NCBI GenBank assembly: GCA_018223035.1
Contig: JAAEZD010000006.1
Coordinates: 180,298 to 244,297, forward strand
From: Heliomarina sp018223035
GTDB lineage: Bacteria; Pseudomonadota; Alphaproteobacteria; Rhodobacterales; Rhodobacteraceae
Length of the DNA stretch: 64,000 nucleotides
Direction of reading: 5' to 3'
The position numbers were made by a program, and so were the translations under genes. Below the pieces are notes generated by a model. It had not been told where the DNA came from. It searched no databases and was given only the letters and a program-made list of their open reading frames with translations. This document shows positions 8,981-17,041 of the stretch, piece after piece. Numbering within the stretch: the stretch's first letter is position 1; each line of letters begins with the position of its first letter.

Positions 8981-9800
8981 GATATGCTTTCAGCGAAGCA
9001 AAATCGATTGTGCTGATATTAAGCGTGATCGGTACAAAGCGCCCCGCCCCGATCGATGTCGCACCGCTCATCATCTGGACGATTGGATTGTTGGCGACGT
9101 TGGACCCGTCCTTGGCATCCGAAATGATCGTGAAACGTTTGATCAGTTTTTCGACTTCTTCCGGGTCTTGCAGCTTGGACAGGTCGTAGGCTTCTTCGAT
9201 GAACTTGGCCTGCCGGTCGATATCGACCTGCGCCATCGCAGCCGGAAAACCAAGTGCCGTCCGCATGAAAGAGGCCATTTCCCTGTCCTTCAGGATATCG
9301 AAGGGATTCCGGACATCGGCGGCTTTGGCTCGAAACTCAAGCGCGGTAGCGACCGTTTCGTTCTGGTCGGCCTGGTTGTTCACAAAGATGGTGTTGGTGT
9401 ACCGCTCGACCATTTCGTTCTGCCAGGTCGGCAGCAAGGTATTGATGTTCGTGGTACCGCCGTTGCCAAAACCCATAACTTCGTAGAGGTCCTTGAAACG
9501 GCTGTCGGTCAGCTTGTTGATCAGTGACTCATCATCCTCGATTTCGCTTTTCAGGATCGACTTGATCATCGCCTTGCCAAAGATTTGGTCCTCTAAATCA
9601 AAGGCTTTCATGACGAAGGTGTAGAGTTCATAGTCATCGACAAGCTGGTCGACAGTTTCCACATCACCGATCCGTTCAAGAAATGACTCAATGGCACGGC
9701 CGTGTTGGGCCGTGTTCTTGATCGTTTCTATCTGCGTATCCTTGGTCGCGTCCGCGATTTTCAGACCCAACAGACTCGATGATGCGCTGATCGGAATCAT
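8976..9800 (-). CDS. DUF1217 flagellar-locus protein
   Basis: The 274-residue protein is predicted to be soluble and all-helical, without signal peptide or membrane helix. It resembles the DUF1217 family found in flagellar loci of Alphaproteobacteria, with the repeated pattern of FLERIGDVETVDQLVDDYELYTFVMKAF, region LINKLTDSRFKDLYEVMGF and the DREMASFMRTALGFP segment. Function is unproven; an export or assembly-related role is suggested by context. Its ATG overlaps the flbT stop (ATGA), so it is the last gene of the flaF-flbT-DUF1217 operon. Confidence 0.72.
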   Translation of the reverse strand: MIPISASSSLLGLKIADATKDTQIETIKNTAQHGRAIESFLERIGDVETVDQLVDDYELYTFVMKAFDLEDQIFGKAMIKSILKSEIEDDESLINKLTDSRFKDLYEVMGFGNGGTTNINTLLPTWQNEMVERYTNTIFVNNQADQNETVATALEFRAKAADVRNPFDILKDREMASFMRTALGFPAAMAQVDIDRQAKFIEEAYDLSKLQDPEEVEKLIKRFTIISDAKDGSNVANNPIVQMMSGATSIGAGRFVPITLNISTIDFASLKAYR

Positions 9801-10240
9801 GCCCGAATTTTCTCCACGTCCGGTTCTTCCGCTTCGACACGGGTTGGCGCGGCGATATCGTTCATCAGCATGCGTTCGTAATCCAGCACCGGACGCAATT
9901 CACGCAGCGCCTTGTAGTAGTCAGAACAGCTCACATAGTTCGCGGCCTCGAAAATGTGGTGGACACGAGACGGGCCAAAGACTGTCGCCAACTCGGCAAG
10001 GCTTTTCTGGATGGTCGGGATCAGCTTTTCGCGCAGGTCCGCCCGGGTGAGCGCGGTCTGAACCAGATAGTAGACCTTGCTGACCGAGGTTACCGCCGAT
10101 GACGTGTCCAACAAATCCTTGCCGCGGACCACATCGGCCTTTTCCTCGATGATGATGGTGTGGCGGCGGCCCGAATTGCGCATCGGGCAGCCGTTAACGA
10201 TTATTCTTTCGTAGGGTTTGAGGGTGAGTTTAAGTGCCAT
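9797..10240 (-). CDS. flbT: Flagellin synthesis regulator FlbT
   Basis: The 147-residue protein matches FlbT, which in Caulobacter binds the 5' untranslated region of flagellin mRNA and limits its translation until the hook is complete. Recognisable parts are the start (LKLTLKPYERIIVNG), the IIEEKADVVRGKD segment and the central YYLVQTAL. Upstream flaF and the nearby flagellin gene make the standard flagellin control set. It is 3 bases downstream of flaF and overlaps the DUF1217 gene. Confidence 0.93.
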   Translation of the reverse strand: MALKLTLKPYERIIVNGCPMRNSGRRHTIIIEEKADVVRGKDLLDTSSAVTSVSKVYYLVQTALTRADLREKLIPTIQKSLAELATVFGPSRVHHIFEAANYVSCSDYYKALRELRPVLDYERMLMNDIAAPTRVEAEEPDVEKIRA

Positions 10241-10243
10241 GTT

Positions 10244-10642
10244 TCACGCGCTCTCTCTCAATTGCTGAACTGTCAGCGCCTCGATGATATTGTTGTTGAC
10301 GGTGGTCAGGGCGCGGACGCCGGCGGTGCCGCCAAGAATATTTGAGGTGGTCTTTTCGACCCAGATCGCGAGCGACAAAAGTCTGGCGCGAAGCTCATGC
10401 GGAAGATTGTTCCCCTCGTCCGTGAGATCGTATTTCATGGCGCTCCAGAGCCGCTGGTTCTCTGCCAATGCGGCGCGTAACCCGGTCGCCAGTATCACTA
10501 ATCTTTCATAGGAACTTTCGGCGTTGTCGAATTTGTCTGCCATTTGTTCCATTCGTCCCGTAACCGTGGATAACAAGCGACGTTCGATTTGACGCGGCGT
10601 CTCAACTTCTCGGAGCGTGCGCCGATAAGCATTAATGCTCAT
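10244..10642 (-). CDS. flaF: Flagellar biosynthesis regulator FlaF
   Basis: This 132-residue helical protein matches FlaF (start SINAYRRTLREVETPRQIERRLL; core RLWSAMKYDLTDEGNNLPHELRARLLSLAIWVEKTT). In Caulobacter FlaF promotes flagellin synthesis and export and opposes FlbT. The ATG at 10642 is chosen; the longer frame to 10750 runs through the hairpins downstream of the flagellin gene and adds an unlikely basic leader. It probably shares transcripts with the flagellin gene upstream or has its own promoter between the hairpins. Confidence 0.93.
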   Translation of the reverse strand: MSINAYRRTLREVETPRQIERRLLSTVTGRMEQMADKFDNAESSYERLVILATGLRAALAENQRLWSAMKYDLTDEGNNLPHELRARLLSLAIWVEKTTSNILGGTAGVRALTTVNNNIIEALTVQQLRESA

Positions 10643-10740
10643 ATTCTGCCTTTCCTTGCCGCACTTTCTGTACGGACTGGTCGTTGTATGTGCCTTCCGT
10701 GTACGGAAGTGCGTTATGAATCGTGCCCCAACTTGTGGAA

Positions 10741-10787
10741 GGGCCCGCATACGGGCCCGACCGGTCTTATGTTACGCCAAGGCGTAA
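10741..10787 (-). terminator. Two tandem hairpins downstream of the flagellin gene
   Basis: Leaving the flagellin gene leftward, transcription first meets TTACGCC/GGCGTAA (10772-10787, two-base loop) and then GGGCCCG/CGGGCCC (10741-10758, four-base loop). The second has a short pyrimidine stretch after it. They may end or stabilise the 3' end of the abundant flagellin mRNA ahead of flaF. Confidence 0.5.
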
Positions 10788-10805
10788 GCCAGTGATCCTG
10801 GTCTG

Positions 10806-11642
10806 TTAACGGAACAGGCTCAGGATATTCTGTGGCGCTTGGTTCGCAATCGAGAGCGACTGCGTGGCCAGCTGCTGCTGAACCTGGAGAGACTGCAGAC
10901 GTGCCGCTTCCTGCTCCATGTCAGCGTCGACCATCGAACCGACGCCACTATCCAGCGTATCGGTCAGTGCACCCAGGAATTCTTTCTGGGTTTCGATCGA
11001 CTTTTCGGCGATGCCGAGCGCGGTTGCTGAAACGATAGCAGCGTCAAGCTGGGTCTCTGCCTCTTGCAGCGCGGTCTGCATAAGTGCCGTGGTCGATGCG
11101 GTGGTCAGGTCGATCGCGCCCAGCGTCGAGGCGATAGCGCCAAGGTCCTGCTGGTTGAAAGTGATCGTGGTGGTCGAGATCGAACCTGCCGCGCTGCGGC
11201 TGATACCGGTCACAACCGTCACGGTCGCGGTTCCTTCGACAAGGCTGGTGCCGTTGAAGGTAGCCTGCGAGATCGACGTGTTGATACGTGCAACCAGTTC
11301 ATCCAGTTCGTTCTGGATGTCTGCACGTACTTCTGCAGTGCCGCCCTGTGCAAAGGCAACACGCTCTGCGAACAAGCTTGCCACTTCCTGAACCGTTTCC
11401 GCGCCAAGGCGGGCGGTTGCAACAGAGTTTTTCTGAAGCGTCAGGCCTTCATCAATCGCTTTGTACATGGACGAGTCGCCCTTCATCGTCTCGGAGATCG
11501 AGAAGTAAGCAGCGTTGTCCTTGCCCGAAGAGATCTGCAGACCCGAAGAGATACGGCTCTGAGTGGATTCAAGGTTCTTGTTGATGGATTGCAGAGTTTG
11601 CAACGCGGTCATTGCCGAGTTGTTCGTGAGAATAGAGGACAT
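10806..11642 (-). CDS. fliC: Flagellin
   Basis: The 278-residue protein has the conserved N-terminal D0/D1 helices (SSILTNNSAMTALQTLQSIN ... SRISSGLQISSGKDNAAYFSI) and the C-terminal D1/D0 helices ending in ANQAPQNILSLFR. The variable middle domain (about residues 135-190) is short and very rich in Thr, Ser and Ala, which are potential O-glycosylation sites. It is the only flagellin in the window. The start is preceded by AGGAACAG. The ~100-base leader is the expected target of FlbT-type control. A glycosylation-type cassette at 30757-33959 may act on it (inference). Confidence 0.97.
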   Translation of the reverse strand: MSSILTNNSAMTALQTLQSINKNLESTQSRISSGLQISSGKDNAAYFSISETMKGDSSMYKAIDEGLTLQKNSVATARLGAETVQEVASLFAERVAFAQGGTAEVRADIQNELDELVARINTSISQATFNGTSLVEGTATVTVVTGISRSAAGSISTTTITFNQQDLGAIASTLGAIDLTTASTTALMQTALQEAETQLDAAIVSATALGIAEKSIETQKEFLGALTDTLDSGVGSMVDADMEQEAARLQSLQVQQQLATQSLSIANQAPQNILSLFR

Positions 11643-11744
11643 CTTCTGTTCCTGTAAGAATTTTCTCGAGATCGTCTTTCTGACGAAAACGGGACATGCC
11701 CGTGAAAGGGAAAATTGGAGCAGAAGTTAAAGCAGGGTTAAAAA

Positions 11745-12140
11745 TCAGATCGACTGATCTATGTGTTGCGGTCGCGCCACATCATCCTTGCGTAGAGTAC
11801 CCGATGATTCATACAATCCGCCAAGCCCGTACCGATCCCGGATCTTGGCTATTTCCTGCGCCGCGCGACCGGTCGCATCCGCCATCCGCTCCAGCAAAAG
11901 CTGGTCTTTCCGGATCAGAGCGTAAAGATTTGTAAGGTCTTCGCGCAGCTTCGCGGATTGCTTTCCGTCCTTTTTCAGGTGTGCTTCGATCTGTCCCGAA
12001 GCTTCTTCGAGTTCGTTCAGCAGCGCGTATTTTTCGCTATAAAGTTTCCGCACGACTTCCAGCTCGCCGATAGCGATGGCGGAGATCTCGTCGTGAAGCA
12101 GGCGGGACAGACGTTCAATGATCTGATGGGCTGCGCTCAT
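11745..12140 (-). CDS. FlgN-like export chaperone
   Basis: The 131-residue protein is almost entirely helical and charged, with heptad-like regions (about residues 5-60 and 65-105), consistent with FlgN, the chaperone for the hook-filament junction proteins FlgK and FlgL. Both clients are encoded nearby. It follows the flgJ-type gene with a 4-base overlap. Similarity is by pattern rather than clear motifs, so another small coiled-coil flagellar protein is possible. A weak AGATC/GATCT stem followed by T5 overlaps its stop codon and could be a terminator. Confidence 0.6.
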   Translation of the reverse strand: MSAAHQIIERLSRLLHDEISAIAIGELEVVRKLYSEKYALLNELEEASGQIEAHLKKDGKQSAKLREDLTNLYALIRKDQLLLERMADATGRAAQEIAKIRDRYGLGGLYESSGTLRKDDVARPQHIDQSI

Positions 12141-12460
12141 TTTTCATCCTCGGAAAGGCCGGCAGAAAGACCGGATTGATAGGCCTGGATCGTTCCCACG
12201 ACCTGCTGTGAAATTCCTGTAAGACCCTGTCCGGCGATTTGGTCCGCATAGGCCCGGGCGAGGAACCCGCGCCATGTCTCTTCTGCGTGACCGCCGCCGA
12301 ACTCGCCGATATCAACGCTCTTCAGCATTTCTTCGACTGCATTGGTCAGGAAAACGGATTCGAACTCCCGCGCGGCCCGCTGTTCAGGCGTTTCGCCGGA
12401 ATGCCCGATCTTGTAGGTTGCGGCAGGCGTTTCTGCCGCCATTTTCGAACTGATTTCCAT
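12137..12460 (-). CDS. flgJ: Rod-binding protein (FlgJ N-domain only)
   Basis: The 107-residue protein has the rod-binding domain of FlgJ (REFESVFLTNAVEEMLKS and GGHAEETWRGFLARAYADQIAGQGLTGIS). It lacks the C-terminal muramidase of enteric FlgJ, as is usual in Alphaproteobacteria. It should cap the growing rod; the peptidoglycan hydrolase must be a separate protein not found in this window. The ATG at 12460 is chosen; the longer frame invades flgI. It follows flgI by 25 bases and overlaps the FlgN-like gene. Confidence 0.86.
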   Translation of the reverse strand: MEISSKMAAETPAATYKIGHSGETPEQRAAREFESVFLTNAVEEMLKSVDIGEFGGGHAEETWRGFLARAYADQIAGQGLTGISQQVVGTIQAYQSGLSAGLSEDEK

Positions 12461-12485
12461 TGCCCGTGCCCCCGGTCCGGTCTGA

Positions 12486-13616
12486 TCAGATGATTTCAAG
12501 GTCAGCGTGCAGTGCACCGGCGGCCTTGATCGCCTGCAATATAGATATGGTCTCGCTTGCACCGATGCCAATGGCGTTAAGTCCATCTACAAGCCGCTGC
12601 AGGCTGACATCTCCTTCGAGAATGGTGAATTTTGCTTCCTTTTCATTCACGGCAACCGAGGTTTGCGGCACGACAATAGTGGCACCGCTGACCGAGAAGG
12701 GTTCTGGTTGGCTGATCACAGGATCTTCGCGTACGACGACGGTCAATCCGCCCTGGGAAACGGCAACCTCGTCTATCCGTACGTTTGAACCTATAACGAT
12801 TGTCCCGGAGCGGGCATCAATAACCACCTTCGCCGCGCTGTCCGGTTCGACCGTCAGGTTCTCGATTCCCGCCATGAGCTGCGGCACGTCTTCCTTGTTG
12901 TTCAGCGCTATTTCGATTGTGGTCGGGTCCAGCGCGGCTGCCTTGCGCTGTCCGAGCTGATCGTTGATGGCATCGGCGACCCGGACGGCTGTGGTGAAAT
13001 CCGGTGTACGCAGAGCGATCCTGAGCGAGTCCATATCGTTGAGGCGAAAATCGATCTCGGCCTCGACGGTGGCACCGTTCTCGATCCGGGCGACGGTCGG
13101 CACACCTTCAACAACTGATGCGTTGATGCCCTGCGCCGCAAAGCCAGCAACGGCAATCGGGCCCTGCGCGACAGCATAGACTTCGCCATCCGCGCCAGTA
13201 AGCGGGGTCACGACCAGCGTCCCGCCGCGCAGGCTGTCAGCATCCCCCAGCGACGAAACCACGACATCGATGGTCGATCCACGCCGCGCAAACGGCGGAA
13301 GCATCGCCGTCACCATGACGGCGGCGGTGTTTTCCGTCTTGATCTTATCCTCGCTCAGGTTGCCGACACCAAGGCGTTCCAGCATGCCTTCAATGCTCTT
13401 TTCGGTGAAAGGACTGTTGCGAAGCGTGTCTCCGGTGCCGTTCAACCCGACCACCAGCCCGTATCCGACAAGCTGGTTCTCTCGCACGCCCTCGAAGCTC
13501 GCGATGTCCTTGATGCGGACATCGGCGTGTGCGGAGCCGATATTCAGAGCGATCACAATAGCGATCGGCAGGAACTTGAGCGCAGAAAGAATAGCGTAAC
13601 GCATGGCTTTTCCCAT
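12486..13616 (-). CDS. flgI: Flagellar P-ring protein FlgI
   Basis: FlgI forms the periplasmic P ring around the rod. The 376-residue protein has a cleavable signal peptide (cleavage about residue 31, SAHA-DVRIKDIA), followed by the family hallmarks QLVGYGLVVGLNGTGD, MLPPFARRGSTIDVVVSS and the C-terminal LVDGLNAIGIGASETISILQAIKAAGALHADLE-type end. It heads the leftward flgI-flgJ-flgN-like operon, divergent from the OmpR-type regulator at 13800. A start four codons later is equally possible. Its assembly partner FlgA is at 21929. Confidence 0.97.
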   Translation of the reverse strand: MGKAMRYAILSALKFLPIAIVIALNIGSAHADVRIKDIASFEGVRENQLVGYGLVVGLNGTGDTLRNSPFTEKSIEGMLERLGVGNLSEDKIKTENTAAVMVTAMLPPFARRGSTIDVVVSSLGDADSLRGGTLVVTPLTGADGEVYAVAQGPIAVAGFAAQGINASVVEGVPTVARIENGATVEAEIDFRLNDMDSLRIALRTPDFTTAVRVADAINDQLGQRKAAALDPTTIEIALNNKEDVPQLMAGIENLTVEPDSAAKVVIDARSGTIVIGSNVRIDEVAVSQGGLTVVVREDPVISQPEPFSVSGATIVVPQTSVAVNEKEAKFTILEGDVSLQRLVDGLNAIGIGASETISILQAIKAAGALHADLEII

Positions 13617-13799
13617 GTCGCCCAGAAGGGCAGGGTGAAGATTTCAAGCATTAAAGTACTATTAAACGTAAGGATTGCAAGAATAGATTGGCGCATCGCA
13701 AAGGATATTCATAGTTTTTGTTGACTATACTTCGAGTAATATTTTATCCTTGTAAATGTTGCCGCGAATAGTGTGCGGAGATTTCGGACAGGGGACGCG
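13617..13799. promoter_or_regulatory. Divergent flgI / OmpR-type regulator control region
   Basis: This 183-bp AT-rich gap contains CAAGAATAG at 13678-13686, in the wider context TGCAAGAATAGAT that recurs with one change upstream of flgF. A reverse-orientation relative, CTATACTT, lies at 13725-13732. GGGGA at 13791-13795 is the likely ribosome site of the rightward gene. Clear promoter boxes could not be placed. Confidence 0.5.
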
Positions 13800-14546
13800 A
13801 TGAACGTCTATCTCTACCATAGCCAGGACCGGCGGCAGAAGTTGCTGGATGAGCTACACGCTGATCGGATCAAGGCGATCGAGATCGGCCCCGCGTTCTT
13901 CAGGGGTGACCTTCGTCTGTTGAACCGGGCCGGGCATGAAAATCATGCGATCCTTCTGGTCTCGGGCCCCGATGTTATCGAGCAACTGCGAAAACTGCGG
14001 CGCGCTGGTTGCGCGCAGCCGATCATTGTCCTGCGGGACACGCGCGATGCGCAAGAGGCGGTCACCGCTCTCGATGCGGGTGCCGATGATGTTCTTGTCA
14101 TGCCGGTTCGCGCGCCCGAAATCCGGTCGCGTATTAACGCGGTGTTGCGCCGCATCCACGGCCATTCCGCGGACAGCGTGACGGTAGGCGAGGTCACCGC
14201 GTTCTTTGACGGGCGGGATCCGGAGGTCAGTGGGCAGCGGGTAAAGCTTTCGCGCCGCGAACATGCGATCTTCCAGCAACTGGTGCTGAATTCGCGGCGC
14301 GTCATCTCTAAAGCTGCCATTTATGACGCAGTGTACGGAATGGCGGAAGACCAGCCGTTCGATAAGGTAATCGACGTCTATATCTGCAAAATCCGCAAGA
14401 AAATCGGGCAGGCCGCGCTCTCGGGTCATCCATATATCGAAACGGTCCACGGGCGCGGCTACAAACTCGACACGGCCGAGCGTGACGCCACGTCTGAACG
14501 CCGTCATTCGGCCGGGGTTACGCCGATACAGGCGGCGCTCAGCTGA
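13800..14546 (+). CDS. OmpR-type flagellar regulator with degenerate receiver (FtcR-like)
   Basis: The 248-residue protein has an N-terminal receiver-like domain (1-115) and a C-terminal winged helix (about 130-225, with KLSRREHAIFQQLVLNSRRVISKAAIYDAVYG and YICKIRKKIG ... YIETVHGRGYKL). The expected phospho-acceptor strand reads HAILLVSGPD without a correctly placed Asp, and the N-terminal acidic pair is missing, so phosphorylation is unlikely. A similar role is known for FtcR/Rem in Rhizobiales. The ATG at 13800 follows GGGGA. Its stop abuts the flgL stop. I infer it controls flagellar promoters. Confidence 0.75.
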   Translation: MNVYLYHSQDRRQKLLDELHADRIKAIEIGPAFFRGDLRLLNRAGHENHAILLVSGPDVIEQLRKLRRAGCAQPIIVLRDTRDAQEAVTALDAGADDVLVMPVRAPEIRSRINAVLRRIHGHSADSVTVGEVTAFFDGRDPEVSGQRVKLSRREHAIFQQLVLNSRRVISKAAIYDAVYGMAEDQPFDKVIDVYICKIRKKIGQAALSGHPYIETVHGRGYKLDTAERDATSERRHSAGVTPIQAALS

Positions 14547-15596
14547 TTACCCGAGGTAGTTAAGCAGCGTCATATTGGCGAGACGTGACGTCAGGACATA
14601 GCTCGACTGAAGCTGTGTTTCGAGAAGCTGAAGCCGCGTCGCGGCCTCGTAGGGGTCCACAGCTTCAAGCGCAAGAACGCGGGAATTCAGCACGCTCAGC
14701 AGGTCTTCCTGACCGGTGACAGTGTTCTCCAGCCGCTGCTGCTGTGAACCAAGGCGCGCTTCTGCTTCGAGTACACCGCTGGTACCGGATGAAATCGCCG
14801 ACACGGCCTCTGTCATGTAAGCGGTATAGGCGTCACCATCGCTGATCTGCGAGATATCTACCGAGGCAAGCATCGTCAGCCCCTTGATCACGTCGCGAAA
14901 CGCCTGATCGTTCGCTTGTACGCCGTAGGCAAGCGTTACACCTTCTTCGATCCGCGCAGTCACACGTTCGCCTGTCGCCGCCGGTGTTCCGTTAAAGAAC
15001 ACGTTTTCGTAGTCGGTAGAGCTGAACAGCGTGTCGAGCGATGCGATCATCGCCGTTGCATCCGCAGTATTGACCGGTCCAGTGCCGGTAATGGCGGCCA
15101 GAACGGATTCCGGCGTGGTGCCCATGCCGTCAATGTCCTGATCCCACTTGTTCAGCGCGATCTTGTCATCATCGACACCGGCGAACAGGGACTTGCCTTG
15201 GTACTGGGTGTTTGCAAACCCGATGAACTGCTCAAGCGCTGTCCGGGCTGCGGCCTGAACTTCGGGCGCGGTTGATACGGGGCTTTCCTTGTTGGCGACA
15301 GCCATCGCCATCACGTCCCGAATGGCAGTCCGCATTTCAGTCATCGCATTGACTGTTACGTCCATCCGACCTTCGAGCAGCTTGTTCGATGTCACAAAGG
15401 ATTTGGTCCGGTCGATCTGGTTGCGCACCGAAATCGAACTTGCGGCGCGGGCGCCAAGGTCGCGAAACACATCCGCGCGAAGCCCCGTTGTCGCTTCTTC
15501 TTCGGCTTTCGAAAGTTCCCGGGTGATCCGCAACGCCTGCTGTTGGCGCGCCAGCGAGGACTGAAGGTTCGATACATTGTTTACGAAAGTCGTCAT
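14547..15596 (-). CDS. flgL: Hook-filament junction protein FlgL
   Basis: The 349-residue protein is flagellin-like at both ends: an N-terminal coil (VSNLQSSLARQQQALRITRELSKAEEEATTGLR...) and a C-terminal coil ending SSYVLTSRLANMTLLNYL. This fits FlgL, the adaptor between FlgK and the filament. It is third in a leftward flgE-flgK-flgL operon and is 14 bases from flgK. It converges on the OmpR-type gene, with the two stop codons directly adjacent and no terminator hairpin. Confidence 0.9.
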   Translation of the reverse strand: MTTFVNNVSNLQSSLARQQQALRITRELSKAEEEATTGLRADVFRDLGARAASSISVRNQIDRTKSFVTSNKLLEGRMDVTVNAMTEMRTAIRDVMAMAVANKESPVSTAPEVQAAARTALEQFIGFANTQYQGKSLFAGVDDDKIALNKWDQDIDGMGTTPESVLAAITGTGPVNTADATAMIASLDTLFSSTDYENVFFNGTPAATGERVTARIEEGVTLAYGVQANDQAFRDVIKGLTMLASVDISQISDGDAYTAYMTEAVSAISSGTSGVLEAEARLGSQQQRLENTVTGQEDLLSVLNSRVLALEAVDPYEAATRLQLLETQLQSSYVLTSRLANMTLLNYLG

Positions 15597-15610
15597 GGCC
15601 GGTTTTCCCG

Positions 15611-17011
15611 TTAGACCGCTGCAAGCAGCGAGTCGATCATTTCGTTAAGAGTGCTGATCACTTTGGAGTTCGCCGCATAGGCTTGCTCGATCATCAGAAG
15701 ATCCTGCAGCTCGGTATCAATGTTCACGCCCTGGGCGTTCAGCCGGGCGGAATTCAGGCTCGACGCCGAGGCCGCCAGGCCTTCCTGTTCTTTTTCCGCG
15801 GTTGCCCGCGTGTTCTGCTGATCCGCAATCAATGCCGAGGCATAATCTGAAAGGGATATATTCGTCGGCAGTGAGGTTGCGCCGTCAAATGTTTGGGGCG
15901 CGTCGAGACCATCAAGGAATGCGCCAATTTGTGTGGCGGAGCCGGAAGGACCGGGTGTCACCGCGTTCATGCCGTCGCGAATACGTGAGATTTCACCGCC
16001 CTGTTCCGGCAGGACCGCGTCGTTGATTTCGATCCGCGAGGCAAGACCTGTGATACGCGCCGGATCATAGGCAAGGCCTTCATCCGTGAACAGCCCGGTA
16101 TCCCCTGCGCTCAGGCTCGCATCGGCTGCTTCAAAGGTCTGGATCAGCGCGCGGGCAAATTCATCAAGCTGCAGCTGCATTTGCGGCATGACGTCTTTAA
16201 CCAGTTCGATTTGTCCGGCAAGACGACCTTCGGCAATACCGTTCGGGGGCGTGATGTCGACGGTCCCAGCGGTCAGGACACCCGAACCGACATTATAGTC
16301 GAGGTCAAAGGAGGCGTCGTCTTCGACGAGTCGGTAGCCGTCCGTGGTCATCACGTCGACACTGCCATTACCGTTCGTTTCGGTCCTGAAGTCGATGAAT
16401 TCGGCGAGCTGGTTCAGCTTGTCGCCCATCTGGTCTTCAAGCGCTGCGCGCTGTTGCGAATTTGGCAGGGTGTTCTCAAGGCGCTGGTTCAGCAGAGCAA
16501 CGTCGCTCAGCAGATTGTTGACTTCATCGACACTCGCCAGCAGAGAGTTGCGCACTTCCCTGAGGCTCGTATCCAGATCTCGCGACAAGGTGTTGAGCCC
16601 GGTCGCGATTGCGCCCGCTGACTGAACTGCGGCTTGTTGCACGGAAGCGTCCGAAGGATCGTTATAAAGCAGATCAAGGTTGCTTTGAAAGTTTGTTAGC
16701 AGCGCTGCCGGTGAACTCGGATCATCCACGTCGCCCAGCGACGTTGCGTATGCCGAAACTCCGTCCGCGATCGCGTCCTGCCGTGTCATCCGTGCGAGTT
16801 CCGAATGATACATGCGGGTTAGCGACTGATCGACCGCACGGTTCACGCCGTTCGCCACGGCGGTTCCCATCGCGGTCGTCGTTTTCGAGAGGGTGCGCCT
16901 TCCATAGCTGTCGCTATCGGCATTCGCGATGTTATTGGACACCAGTTCGGCCCACTTGCCCGTACTTTTCAGCCCGGTGTTCGCGATATTGTATGCGCTA
17001 TTGATACTCAT
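15611..17011 (-). CDS. flgK: Hook-associated protein FlgK
   Basis: The 466-residue protein begins with the rod/hook-type N-terminal motif (SINSAYNIANTGLKSTGKWAELVSNNIANADSDSYGRR) and ends with the matching helix (LMIEQAYAANSKVISTLNEMIDSLLAAV). A central Asp-rich variable region and the SSLNSARLNAQGVNIDTELQ motif are typical of FlgK, the first hook-filament junction protein. It lies 30 bases downstream of flgE and directly before flgL. Confidence 0.95.
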   Translation of the reverse strand: MSINSAYNIANTGLKSTGKWAELVSNNIANADSDSYGRRTLSKTTTAMGTAVANGVNRAVDQSLTRMYHSELARMTRQDAIADGVSAYATSLGDVDDPSSPAALLTNFQSNLDLLYNDPSDASVQQAAVQSAGAIATGLNTLSRDLDTSLREVRNSLLASVDEVNNLLSDVALLNQRLENTLPNSQQRAALEDQMGDKLNQLAEFIDFRTETNGNGSVDVMTTDGYRLVEDDASFDLDYNVGSGVLTAGTVDITPPNGIAEGRLAGQIELVKDVMPQMQLQLDEFARALIQTFEAADASLSAGDTGLFTDEGLAYDPARITGLASRIEINDAVLPEQGGEISRIRDGMNAVTPGPSGSATQIGAFLDGLDAPQTFDGATSLPTNISLSDYASALIADQQNTRATAEKEQEGLAASASSLNSARLNAQGVNIDTELQDLLMIEQAYAANSKVISTLNEMIDSLLAAV

Positions 17012-17041
17012 CCAGCGCCCCTTTCAACTTTTTGGTACCGA

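Noticed and set aside
13617..13799. CtrA-type TTAA-N7-TTAA operators in flagellar gaps
   Set aside because: AT-rich gaps contain scattered TTAA, but I could not find a convincing pair with the right spacing and flanks in this or the other gaps inspected.
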